Below are positions 51,764-60,285 of a DNA stretch of 64,000 nucleotides, in pieces. The stretch covers positions 62,001-126,000 of the forward strand of contig NC_021490.2 in NCBI RefSeq assembly GCF_000410535.2. The letters run 5' to 3'. The position numbers were made by a program, and so were the translations under genes. The DNA is from Treponema pallidum subsp. pallidum str. Nichols (lineage in GTDB: Bacteria > Spirochaetota > Spirochaetia > Treponematales > Treponemataceae). How positions within the stretch are numbered: the first letter of the stretch is position 1; each line of letters starts with the position of its first letter. Under the pieces are notes generated by a model, which worked only from the letters and a program-made list of their open reading frames with translations, was not told where the DNA came from and did no database searches.

Positions 51764-51769
51764 TATACT
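51764..51769 (+). promoter_or_regulatory. Possible -10 element of the nucleotidase gene
   Basis: TATACT in an AT-rich stretch of the 246-nt recQ-nucleotidase gap, without a recognisable -35. The leader would carry the hairpin at 51809-51833. Confidence 0.3.
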
Positions 51770-51808
51770 GAGCCGTCGTTCATGTGTCTCCGATACGGTG
51801 TGGTCTAG

Positions 51809-51833
51809 GTTCCGTACCGTGCGGGCACGGAAC
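51809..51833 (+). repeat. Inverted repeat in the nucleotidase leader
   Basis: GTTCCGT (51809-51815) and ACGGAAC (51827-51833) are perfect complements; CCGTGC and GCACGG inside give an alternative stem. It lies 36 nt before the ATG and could be regulatory or a recQ terminator. Confidence 0.45.
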
Positions 51834-51868
51834 ACATCGAGCGGACGCGTCTGTTCGTGGAGGATATT

Positions 51869-53650
51869 ATGAAAAGGTTTATTCCCCATCGGGTGATTCA
51901 CGCGGTGTGTATCGGGCTTGCACTTGTAGGTTGTAGGAAACTCGATTCTCGTGCGGGGGATTTTGAGTTAACGATTATACATATCAACGATCATCATTCG
52001 CATTTGGAACCAGAACCCTTAGAGCTTGCAGTGGCAGGGGAAAGACTCAGAGCGGCTGTAGGCGGTTATGCGGCGCTTGTGCACGAGATACAACGGTTGC
52101 GTGCGGAGTCGAAGAACGCATTGGTACTGCATGCAGGAGATGCACTCATAGGTACGCTGTATTCTACCCTCTTTAGAGGGCGTGCGGACGCGGTGCTGAT
52201 GAACCATGCAGGATTTGATTTTTTTACCCTTGGCAATCACGAATTTGATAATGGGAATGAGGGACTCAAAGAATTTCTGCACTATTTGGAAGTGCCAGTT
52301 CTCTCTGCAAATGTGGTTCCTAATGCTGCCAGCACGTTGCATGGCTTGTGGAAGCCGAGCGCTATTGTGGAGCGTGCAGGTGAGCGTATTGGGGTTATCG
52401 GACTTGATACGGTAAAGAAAACCGTGGAGTCATCCAGTCCCGGTAAGGATATCAATTTTATTGATGAGATAGAGGCGGTGCGTCGTGCAACTGTTGAAAT
52501 GCAGCAGCAAGGAGTAAATAAAATAATCCTCCTTTCTCATGCAGGTTTTGAGAAGAACTGTGAAATTGCTCAGAACATTTCTGGTATTGACGTCATCGTG
52601 TCAGGTGATACCCACTACCTTTTGGGGGATGAATCACTCGGACGGCTAGGTCTTCCGGTAGTTGGTGAATATCCCAGAAAGATTATGTCCCCTGCAGGGG
52701 AGCCTGTGTATGTGGTAGAGGCGTGGGAGTATGGTAAGTGTCTGGGCGAGCTGAACGTAGTCTTTGACCGAACAGGAGTAATAACGAGTGCAGTAGGCAT
52801 GCCGCGTTTTTTGTTACATACGAATACATTGCAAAAAAAAGGAGCGGATAGAAAAAATTATCCTCTTGAGGAGGCAGAGCGTGAAGCGCTGCTTGTGGCA
52901 CTGAGGATGACGCCAGAGATTATATTTGCGCAGGAGAATGATCAGATTATATCTGTGTTGGAAGAATTTAAAAAGGAAAAGGAGGCGCTTGGTGCGCAGG
53001 CAATTGGCGTAATTACCGGTGCCTCAATGCGAGGTGGTTCTGTGCATCGAGTTCCCGATGCACAGAATCCACAGGGTTCGGTTGCAACGCGGTTTGTAGC
53101 AGAGACGATGCTCTCAGACATTCAAAGTTTTGGTGCGGGGAAGGTAGATTGCGTAATTCAAAATGCAGGCGGTGCGCGGTCAAATATTCAGCCTGGTGAG
53201 ATTACGTATAATGACGCATACACGCTCCTCCCCTTTAGTAACACGCTGGTGTTGGTGGACGTCAGCGGTGCAGAGTTGAAACAAATTATAGAGGATGCAT
53301 TGCAGTTTGCACTTGGTGATGGTTCCACGGGAGCCTTCCCCTATGGGGCGGGTGTCCGGTATGAAGCGCGCCAAGAACCAGATGAACATGGCAAACGAGT
53401 GATAAAGCTTGAGGTGCAAAAAAAAGATGGAGCGTGGGTGCCAGTAGATGAGCGCGCGCCGTATCGGTTGGGTGTGAACTCGTACATTGCGCGGGGAAAA
53501 GACGGATATAAAACGCTCGGAGAGATTGTCAGTACGCGCGGAGCTGAGGATACGTATCTGCGTGATGCGGAGTCTTTGATTAAGTTTTTGCGTGCGCATA
53601 AAAATTTTCGTGCATACACAGATTCCAATGTGATATTCCGTCTTAAATAG
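51869..53650 (+). CDS. ushA: UshA-like 5'-nucleotidase/metallophosphatase lipoprotein
   Basis: 593 aa. Signal MKRFIPHRVIHAVCIGLALVGC with lipid-attached Cys22. The metallophosphatase domain has D41-H-H43 in IHINDHHSHLEP, LHAGDALIG, FTLGNHEFDNGNEG (122-127 core), ILLSHAGFEKNC and VSGDTHYLLG, which supply the two metal ions. The C-terminal nucleotide-binding domain has VDCVIQNAGGARSNIQPG, TLLPFSNTLVLVDVSGAELK and YGAGVRYEA. It would hydrolyse extracellular nucleotides or UDP-sugars, a likely nucleoside supply for a host-dependent bacterium. GGAGG is 5 nt before the ATG. Confidence 0.93.
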   Translation: MKRFIPHRVIHAVCIGLALVGCRKLDSRAGDFELTIIHINDHHSHLEPEPLELAVAGERLRAAVGGYAALVHEIQRLRAESKNALVLHAGDALIGTLYSTLFRGRADAVLMNHAGFDFFTLGNHEFDNGNEGLKEFLHYLEVPVLSANVVPNAASTLHGLWKPSAIVERAGERIGVIGLDTVKKTVESSSPGKDINFIDEIEAVRRATVEMQQQGVNKIILLSHAGFEKNCEIAQNISGIDVIVSGDTHYLLGDESLGRLGLPVVGEYPRKIMSPAGEPVYVVEAWEYGKCLGELNVVFDRTGVITSAVGMPRFLLHTNTLQKKGADRKNYPLEEAEREALLVALRMTPEIIFAQENDQIISVLEEFKKEKEALGAQAIGVITGASMRGGSVHRVPDAQNPQGSVATRFVAETMLSDIQSFGAGKVDCVIQNAGGARSNIQPGEITYNDAYTLLPFSNTLVLVDVSGAELKQIIEDALQFALGDGSTGAFPYGAGVRYEARQEPDEHGKRVIKLEVQKKDGAWVPVDERAPYRLGVNSYIARGKDGYKTLGEIVSTRGAEDTYLRDAESLIKFLRAHKNFRAYTDSNVIFRLK

Positions 53651-53672
53651 TAGGAAGTAACTTACATTAGAG

Positions 53673-53701
53673 GCCTGTAAAGAACTACGTTCTTTACAGG
53701 C
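53673..53701. terminator. Perfect 13-bp hairpin after the nucleotidase gene
   Basis: GCCTGTAAAGAAC (53673-53685), loop TAC, GTTCTTTACAGGC (53689-53701). It begins 23 nt after the nucleotidase stop. No U-run follows, but the stem is the longest perfect one in the window. It may stop transcription before polA or block 3' decay. Confidence 0.55.
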
Positions 53702-53799
53702 TGTGCCAATCTGCTTTTCCGGGAAAGACAAAGGGTATGCCACGTTAGGAGCGGAAAGAAGGGTGCTGCACATAACCTTATCTTTGCGATTGACCGTGG

Positions 53800-53805
53800 T
53801 ATACT
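53800..53805 (+). promoter_or_regulatory. Possible -10 element of polA
   Basis: TATACT ends 11 nt before ATG 53817; no clear -35 and no Shine-Dalgarno sequence. The leader would be about 4 nt. Confidence 0.35.
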
Positions 53806-53816
53806 CCTTGCACCTT

Positions 53817-56810
53817 ATGCAAGAGAAAAAAACGCTTTACCTTCTTGATGCCTACGGACTTATTTATCGGAGTTACCACGCGTTCGCGCGTGCGCCGTTG
53901 ATTAACGACAGCGGTGCGAATGTTTCTGCCGTATATGGTTTTTTTCGGAGTTTGCACACGCTCCTGTGTCACTATCGACCCCGTTATTTTGTTGCTGTTT
54001 TTGATTCTCTCACGCCTACCTTTCGGCACGTACAGTACCCAGCCTATAAGGCAAAAAGGGATAAGACTTCTGCAGAGCTTTATGCGCAAATTCCCCTTAT
54101 CGAAGAAATCCTGTGTGCACTGGGCATTACAGTTTTGCGTCATGACGGCTTTGAAGCTGACGACCTCATTGCAACCCTAGCAAAACGAGTTGCGGCTGAG
54201 CACTGTCATGTTGTGATTATCTCCTCAGATAAAGATGTACTTCAGCTTGTGTGTGATACGGTGCAAGTGCTCAGACTTGACATAGATCATAAGTGGACAT
54301 GTTGCGACGCTGCGTACGTACAGCAACGGTGGACGGTCATGCCAACACAATTACTTGATTTGTTCTCTCTCATGGGAGATTCCTCCGACAATGTGCCTGG
54401 TGTGAGAGGGATTGGTCCTAAGACGGCTGCACATCTTCTCCACTGTTTTGGCACACTTGATGGTATTTATCGTCATACCTATTCCTTAAAAGAAGCGCTG
54501 CGCACGAAGATAGTGTGTGGGAAGAAAGATGCATTTTTTTCTCGTTCACTCATTGAGTTGCGTGACGATGTACCATGTGTTTTTTCGCTCGAAGATTCCT
54601 GTTGTATTCCGCTCGATGTAACGTCTGCTGCACGTATTTTTGTGCGAGAAGGATTGCATGCGCTTGCACAACAATATCGTGCTTGTGTGCAAGAAATAGA
54701 TACAGAAGCAACAAACGATACATTACAAATGACAGAGTCTTCTGTGCTCACGTCTGGTCGATGTGCAAATGAGTGTTTCTTATCTCAGGTAGAAGGGAGG
54801 GCTAGTACACCGGAGGTGAACTCCGTATTGAAGTCGGAGTTGAAGACGAGTGCTGTGTCTGGCGCCATACCTATAGAAAATAGAGATCTTAGGCAGGATG
54901 TTATGCTTGCACGCAGTGCAGGTCATTATCGTGGTGTTACTGACCCTGTAGAACTTAAACGTATTATTGATTGCGCGTGTGCGAATGGTGTGGTCGCGTT
55001 TGATTGTGAAACGGATGGATTGCATCCGCACGATACACGTCTGGTCGGATTTTCGATCTGCTTTCAGGAAGCAGAGGCTTTTTATGTTCCTCTTATTGTT
55101 CCGGACGTTTCTCTTCATACCGAGTCAACTCAGTGTACATGTGCACGTAGCACTAATGTCGAGACTGAAAAGGAGTGCACAGAACAGCATGGGGTATCTG
55201 CATCTGCTGTGCAGGATCCGGCATATGTCCAAGCTGTCATGCACCAGCTTCGACGTCTTTGGAATGATGAGACGCTCACACTTGTTATGCATAATGGAAA
55301 GTTTGATTATCACGTTATGCATCGTGCAGGCGTTTTTGAGCACTGTGCATGTAATATTTTCGATACGATGGTTGCAGCTTGGTTGCTGGATCCCGATCGC
55401 GGTACATACGGTATGGATGTACTTGCCGCATCATTCTTTCAGATCAGAACGATTACATTTGAAGAAGTGGTAGCAAAAGGGCAAACCTTTGCGCACGTCC
55501 CTTATGAGTGTGCAGTCCGCTATGCAGCGGAGGATGCAGATATTACTTTTCGTTTATACCATTATTTAAAACTCCGCTTGGAAACAGCAGGATTGCTTTC
55601 TGTGTTTGAGACCATAGAAATGCCGCTTTTGCCTATCCTAGCACGTATGGAAGAAGTGGGGATTTTTTTACGTAAGGATGTTGTGCAGCAGCTCACTCGA
55701 TCTTTTTCAGATTTGATCCAGCAGTACGAGCACGATATTTTTTCTCTTGCCGGTCATGAATTTAATATTGGTTCTCCGAAGCAACTGCAGACAGTCCTTT
55801 TTCAAGAATTACATTTACCGCCCGGTAAAAAGAATACTCAAGGTTATTCTACTGATCATTCTGTATTGAAGAAACTTGCACGTAAGCATCCCATTGCAGA
55901 AAAAATATTGCTCTTTAGAGATCTTTCAAAGTTACGTTCGACGTATACCGAATCGCTTGCAAAACTTGCTGATCAAACAGGGCGTGTACATACTAGCTTT
56001 GTGCAAATTGGTACCGCAACTGGAAGGCTTTCGAGTAGAAATCCAAATTTACAAAACATTCCCATTAAAAGCACAGAAGGAAGAAAAATAAGGCAGGCGT
56101 TTCAAGCTACTGTTGGGCATGAGTTAATTTCGGCAGACTATACACAAATAGAGCTGGTCGTGTTGGCCCATCTATCTCAAGATAGAAATCTTCTCAATGC
56201 ATTTCGACAGCACATTGATATTCATGCATTGACTGCTGCATATATTTTCAATGTGTCTATAGACGATGTACAACCTGCAATGAGAAGAATCGCAAAAACT
56301 ATTAACTTTGGAATCGTGTATGGAATGAGCGCTTTTAGATTGAGTGACGAACTTAAAATTTCTCAGAAGGAAGCGCAGAGCTTCATTTACCGTTATTTTG
56401 AAACGTACCCGGGGGTGTATGCTTTTAGTACACAGGTTGCAGAGCAGACACGTAAAACCGGCTATGTGACTAGCTTGGCTGGAAGACGACGCTACATCCG
56501 TACTATCGATAGTCGCAATACGCTTGAGCGCGCGCGTGCCGAACGTATGGCGTTGAATACTCAAATTCAGAGTTCTGCGGCGGATATTGTGAAAATTGCC
56601 ATGATAGCAATCCAGCGTGCGTTTGCGCGCCGACCGTTACGTGCACAATTGTTGCTGCAGGTACACGATGAATTGATTTTTGAGGCGCCAGCTGCTGAGA
56701 CAGCGATAGTGAAAGAAATTCTCTTTGCTGAGATGGAACATGCTGTTGAGCTCTCGATCCCGCTGCGTATACACGTGGAGTCTGGAAATAGTTGGGGTGA
56801 TTTTCATTAG
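53817..56810 (+). CDS. polA: DNA polymerase I
   Basis: 997 aa, longer than the usual 880-930. N-terminal 5'-3' exonuclease (YLLDAYGLIYRSYHAF, KRDKTSAELYAQIPL, SSDKDVLQL, LMGDSSDNVPGVRGIGPKTA). The 3'-5' proofreading domain keeps D396 and E398 (FDCETDGLHP), the Asp of HNGKFDYH and the YAAEDADI motif, so proofreading is expected. Polymerase motifs: A with D774 (ADYTQIELVVLAHLS), B RRIAKTINFGIVYGMS, and C with D951 (QVHDELIFEA). The extra length is mainly in the Cys- and Glu-rich region 300-395 and around 430-480. ATG 53817 lacks a Shine-Dalgarno sequence. This gene is a known diagnostic target in T. pallidum. Confidence 0.97.
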   Translation: MQEKKTLYLLDAYGLIYRSYHAFARAPLINDSGANVSAVYGFFRSLHTLLCHYRPRYFVAVFDSLTPTFRHVQYPAYKAKRDKTSAELYAQIPLIEEILCALGITVLRHDGFEADDLIATLAKRVAAEHCHVVIISSDKDVLQLVCDTVQVLRLDIDHKWTCCDAAYVQQRWTVMPTQLLDLFSLMGDSSDNVPGVRGIGPKTAAHLLHCFGTLDGIYRHTYSLKEALRTKIVCGKKDAFFSRSLIELRDDVPCVFSLEDSCCIPLDVTSAARIFVREGLHALAQQYRACVQEIDTEATNDTLQMTESSVLTSGRCANECFLSQVEGRASTPEVNSVLKSELKTSAVSGAIPIENRDLRQDVMLARSAGHYRGVTDPVELKRIIDCACANGVVAFDCETDGLHPHDTRLVGFSICFQEAEAFYVPLIVPDVSLHTESTQCTCARSTNVETEKECTEQHGVSASAVQDPAYVQAVMHQLRRLWNDETLTLVMHNGKFDYHVMHRAGVFEHCACNIFDTMVAAWLLDPDRGTYGMDVLAASFFQIRTITFEEVVAKGQTFAHVPYECAVRYAAEDADITFRLYHYLKLRLETAGLLSVFETIEMPLLPILARMEEVGIFLRKDVVQQLTRSFSDLIQQYEHDIFSLAGHEFNIGSPKQLQTVLFQELHLPPGKKNTQGYSTDHSVLKKLARKHPIAEKILLFRDLSKLRSTYTESLAKLADQTGRVHTSFVQIGTATGRLSSRNPNLQNIPIKSTEGRKIRQAFQATVGHELISADYTQIELVVLAHLSQDRNLLNAFRQHIDIHALTAAYIFNVSIDDVQPAMRRIAKTINFGIVYGMSAFRLSDELKISQKEAQSFIYRYFETYPGVYAFSTQVAEQTRKTGYVTSLAGRRRYIRTIDSRNTLERARAERMALNTQIQSSAADIVKIAMIAIQRAFARRPLRAQLLLQVHDELIFEAPAAETAIVKEILFAEMEHAVELSIPLRIHVESGNSWGDFH

Positions 56811-56841
56811 CATACCCATCTGAGGGATGCAACAGGGCACG

Positions 56842-58374
56842 TTATGAGGTTACCTCGGCGCGTAGTTCCTTAAAAAATGATGCTACCACGCACAACATAA
56901 TCAGCGCTAAAGGAAATGCCGCAATGATGGCTAAACTTTTCAGGTGCATGAGTGTGGACTGGGAGAATATGAGAGAAGCGGGAAGGAGAATGCACGCAAC
57001 CGCCCAAAACGATTTCATTATTTGACGTGGTTCTTCTCCCGGTGCAACGCTTTTTTGCGAATAGGAAGCGATGATGAGCGTTAATGCGTCAAAAGTACTT
57101 GCATAAAAGGCGATCATGGTAGCTGCCAACAGCGCCATAACGATGTACGCGCAGGGCAGTGTCTGAATAATTGCGATAATCACCTCAGCGGGTGTATTCC
57201 CCGCGCGCAGCAAGTACGCGGCAGGAAGGAGGTGGTGCGTTTGTAAATAGAGCCCGTAGTTCCCTAAGACGATGAAGGAGCCGTACGTACCTGCGATACC
57301 CCAGCAGAGCCCTCCGACGATGGTATTCCGGATGGTTCTCCCTTCGGATATCGCGCCGATGAAGAATGGGGTTGCAACAGACCACGTGATCCAATACGCC
57401 CAGTAAAAGATAGTCCACCGCTGTGGAAATCCAAGCGTCCCATCCGTTTCCTGTAATGAAATACGAGAAGGATCCATCCACGTTGCCATAAGAAAGAAGT
57501 TTTGTAGCATTTTCCCTATCGCGGTGATACCCGTCTCGATAAGATACACGGTTGGTCCTGCACACAAGAAGAAAACAAGAACGGTACTAAAGCAGTACAC
57601 CGCGGCACGCGAGAGCTTTGAGATCCCCTGGGTACCCAGCAGTACTGCTGTGGTGTACACCAACGCAATAACGCAGAGCAACGCTAAAGCGAGCAGCTGG
57701 GTGTTAGAAATACCGAACAAGAGAGAAACCATGAGCGAAAGGAGGGGCGTTGCTAAGGAAAACGTGGTTGCAACGCCTAGAAGCAATCCCACTACAGAAC
57801 AGATATCGATTGCTTCTCCTATTATTCCGTCTACGTACGCGCCCAGCAGCGGACGACAGGCTTCAGAAATTTTGTGTGTGTGTCGCTTCTTTACATGCAA
57901 CATGTAGCCGAAGGCCACTGCGAGAAGAACGTAAAAAGACCAAGGTATGATGCCCCAATGGAAAAGGGGATACGCTGCCGCCCATTCTTGTCTTTCCGTG
58001 GGAGGGGAGTGTTCTGCTATAAACGGAGCTTGAGTGAAGTAGTGCGCCCATTCGATGAGCGACCAATACAAAATATCCGCCGCCATGGTGGACGTAAAAA
58101 TCATGGAGCCCCACGTAAAGTTGGAATAGCGTGCGGTGCGCGTAGTACCCAGATACACCGCACCATACCGTGAAAAAGCAATAGTCAGCGTCGTTCCTAA
58201 AAAAAACAGTCCGGTAAGGATATAGAAAAAGCCCAGTTTGTTTACCAGTATATTCAAGAGGGTACCGATTACCCGATGAGAAATGTCAGGAAAGGAAATA
58301 AATAGGAGTGCGCACGAGATCACGATTCCCAATGGGATGAGAGAGACGCTGAAGTCACATTTTTCTTTCTGCAT
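56842..58374 (-). CDS. BCCT-family transporter (choline/betaine/carnitine type)
   Basis: 510 aa with about twelve transmembrane helices. The family signature region reads RWTIFYWAYWITWSVATPFF then GAISEGRTIRNTIVGG, equal to the canonical WSPFVGLFIARISRGRT with some changes. ILYWSLIEWAHYF carries aromatic residues that in BCCT carriers line the trimethylammonium site. It begins 20 nt inside the end of licCA, so the two are co-expressed; choline uptake for phosphocholine synthesis is the natural reading, inferred from context. The ribosome-binding site is weak (AGG), consistent with coupling. Confidence 0.87.
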   Translation of the reverse strand: MQKEKCDFSVSLIPLGIVISCALLFISFPDISHRVIGTLLNILVNKLGFFYILTGLFFLGTTLTIAFSRYGAVYLGTTRTARYSNFTWGSMIFTSTMAADILYWSLIEWAHYFTQAPFIAEHSPPTERQEWAAAYPLFHWGIIPWSFYVLLAVAFGYMLHVKKRHTHKISEACRPLLGAYVDGIIGEAIDICSVVGLLLGVATTFSLATPLLSLMVSLLFGISNTQLLALALLCVIALVYTTAVLLGTQGISKLSRAAVYCFSTVLVFFLCAGPTVYLIETGITAIGKMLQNFFLMATWMDPSRISLQETDGTLGFPQRWTIFYWAYWITWSVATPFFIGAISEGRTIRNTIVGGLCWGIAGTYGSFIVLGNYGLYLQTHHLLPAAYLLRAGNTPAEVIIAIIQTLPCAYIVMALLAATMIAFYASTFDALTLIIASYSQKSVAPGEEPRQIMKSFWAVACILLPASLIFSQSTLMHLKSLAIIAAFPLALIMLCVVASFFKELRAEVTS

Positions 58375-60166
58375 GATCTGCCCTATGTGTTTTCAGGAGC
58401 GTCTGAACTGCTTCGTAATATTCTTTTGCATATCGGTACATTTTCAGTCCATAATCTCCAAACGAGATACCAAGCGCCTGTTTGTAGCTCGTCCACAAAG
58501 ACCACAAAAATCCCCCAAGAGCAATATAGCAAAAGACGCGCAGGCGCTCTTCTCCGTGCGGATTACGCTGAAAATAACGATACATGAGATCTTCTATCTG
58601 GGCGGTGTTAAAGTGGGCATACAAAGAGAACATCGCGATATCCACAAGCGGATCACACATGCCCGCATATTCCCAATCGATGAGCTGGGCACTGCCATCG
58701 CAAAGCAGGAAGTTATCTGGGGTTAGATCGACATGCGTAAGTACGCACGGTTTGTCCACTGAATCGACAATAGCCAAGAGTGTATTCATTTTTTCTCTCA
58801 CTGAACGATAGTCAGCGTAAAGAATACTGTACTGGTCGAGGGCAAGCTTTTCGTAATACGCAATACGCGATCTGAAGTCGAACCTATGGGCAACACAAAT
58901 ACCTGATTGATGGAGTTTGCGCGCAATCCTCATGCACAAGTCAAGGTCTGCCGGATCACTAGGGTTTGCACTGCGGCAGTCTTTGTGGAAGACGGTGATT
59001 TTAATACCACGGGCAGGCTCAAGGTGAACGAGAGTGTCACAAATATTAAGGGGCTTAATTGCTTCATACACGGCAGCTTCTTGGAAGCGATTGACAAGGA
59101 GTTCGGTACCCTCTCCAGGAATTCTGAATAGGTACGGCTTATCATTCAGCTCAAAGATAAAAGATTTGTTCGTCATTCCTGCTTTAAGTGGACGCAGCTT
59201 ACCGATTGTCATTTCGGGTTGGTTGAAAACATGGGAAATGACGCGCATCCACTCGTTATCGCTCGAAACCATGTACGCAAAATCAAACTTGCGCAGCTCA
59301 TCGAGCGACTCAAATTCGTAGATAAGGTTGTCAGCCTGTTTGTTGGCAAACATGGTAAGGGATTTTGTATTGCGCATAAAGACGTCTTCCCAGAACCACG
59401 CGCGGTTTTCTGGGCGCATGTAGGCAGCTTCGATGAGGGGGATGATCTTTTTAGAAAACGATGCAGAAAAGTAAGCTGGACCGTACATGATCCACCCACT
59501 TCTGCCACCAATTTTCACGGCGGTAATTTTGTCGTACAATCCGGTTTTTAACACCCATTCCTTTGTTTTCCCTTGTGTCTTGACAGCCGTATACCAGGAA
59601 TCCCACTCATGGGAGTGATAAATGTTTTCGCGTAGCCAGTTATCGCTTGAGAGTATGTAGGTATTTCGAAGTAAATGACGGGCGTGGTAGAGGGTGGATA
59701 GGTTGTTGGCAGTTTCATAGTCAGGGTTATAGGTGAGCGTCACGTCATGCTTGTCGACGAGGTACTCAAAGGCCTCTTTGAGGTAGCCGACGACGACCGT
59801 GATGTCAGTAATGCCGACTTCGTGTAACTGACGAATTTGACGCTCAATCATGGGCTCACCAAAGACTTTCAGCAGGCCCTTTGGAGTAGCGTATGTAAGA
59901 GGCACGCAACGGGAGCCAAAGCCTGCAGCCATTATTACCGCATTATGAACCCGGCAAGACTGATACTGACTATGTGCAAGGGGGGTGAGAGAACGCGTCC
60001 GCGCACCAAAGGTCCCGTGGGTTTCAAGGAGTCCTGCAGACTCCATAGCGTGTAGAAGGCGATTGGTGTAAGCCAAGGACAGGCGCAACGCCTTGGCGAT
60101 GTCACGCTGGCAAAGCCGAGGCGCATCGCGCAAAAGCTGAAAAATCTGGAAAAAACGACGCCCCAC
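58355..60166 (-). CDS. licCA: LicCA fusion: winged-helix domain, CTP:phosphocholine cytidylyltransferase, choline kinase
   Basis: 603 aa with three parts. Residues 1-65: winged helix-turn-helix (RLCQRDIAKALRLSLAYTNR, LLHAMESAGLLETHG). Residues 73-310: LicC-like nucleotidyltransferase (NAVIMAAGFGSRCVPLTYAT then PKGLLKVFGEPMIERQI). Residues 325-603: LicA-like choline kinase with the Brenner motif H478-V-D480-x4-N485 (LTHVDLTPDNFLL) and D497-W-E499 (LIDWEYAG). Together these make phosphocholine and then CDP-choline for phosphatidylcholine or surface phosphocholine. GTG 60166 has no Shine-Dalgarno sequence and lies 8 nt after a promoter -10; an in-frame TGA upstream excludes a longer form. Overlaps the BCCT gene by 20 nt. 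Confidence 0.92.
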   Translation of the reverse strand: MGRRFFQIFQLLRDAPRLCQRDIAKALRLSLAYTNRLLHAMESAGLLETHGTFGARTRSLTPLAHSQYQSCRVHNAVIMAAGFGSRCVPLTYATPKGLLKVFGEPMIERQIRQLHEVGITDITVVVGYLKEAFEYLVDKHDVTLTYNPDYETANNLSTLYHARHLLRNTYILSSDNWLRENIYHSHEWDSWYTAVKTQGKTKEWVLKTGLYDKITAVKIGGRSGWIMYGPAYFSASFSKKIIPLIEAAYMRPENRAWFWEDVFMRNTKSLTMFANKQADNLIYEFESLDELRKFDFAYMVSSDNEWMRVISHVFNQPEMTIGKLRPLKAGMTNKSFIFELNDKPYLFRIPGEGTELLVNRFQEAAVYEAIKPLNICDTLVHLEPARGIKITVFHKDCRSANPSDPADLDLCMRIARKLHQSGICVAHRFDFRSRIAYYEKLALDQYSILYADYRSVREKMNTLLAIVDSVDKPCVLTHVDLTPDNFLLCDGSAQLIDWEYAGMCDPLVDIAMFSLYAHFNTAQIEDLMYRYFQRNPHGEERLRVFCYIALGGFLWSLWTSYKQALGISFGDYGLKMYRYAKEYYEAVQTLLKTHRADHAERKM

Positions 60167-60174
60167 ACTGAGGA

Positions 60175-60203
60175 AGTGTACGGGCGTGTTCGCCCGCCGT
60201 CAA
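60175..60203 (-). promoter_or_regulatory. licCA promoter with a palindrome filling its spacer
   Basis: TTGACG (60198-60203) and TACACT (60175-60180), spacer exactly 17 nt, minus strand. CGGGCG-N4-CGCCCG (60181-60196) fills 16 of the 17 spacer bases, a possible operator. The GTG start follows 8 nt after the -10. Confidence 0.6.
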
Positions 60204-60229
60204 GCACGCAAAAAACAGGGGAAAAAGCA

Positions 60230-60239
60230 CCCCCCCCCC
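60230..60239 (-). repeat. Poly-C tract (C10; G10 in the licCA direction)
   Basis: Ten C, the longest G/C run in the window, 26 nt upstream of the licCA -35 and between pfk and licCA. Length change could alter promoter use. Confidence 0.8.
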
Positions 60240-60285
60240 TGCTCGCTTCCTGCACACAGCTGTGAGGAGCGCATCCTTCGCTCTC

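Noticed and set aside
51716-51808. Short stretch resembling a tRNA D-arm (GGCCGAGTGGTTAG) and a 30-codon hydrophobic ORF
   Set aside because: No acceptor, anticodon or T arm follows at tRNA spacing, and the ORF has no ribosome-binding site. Probably chance.
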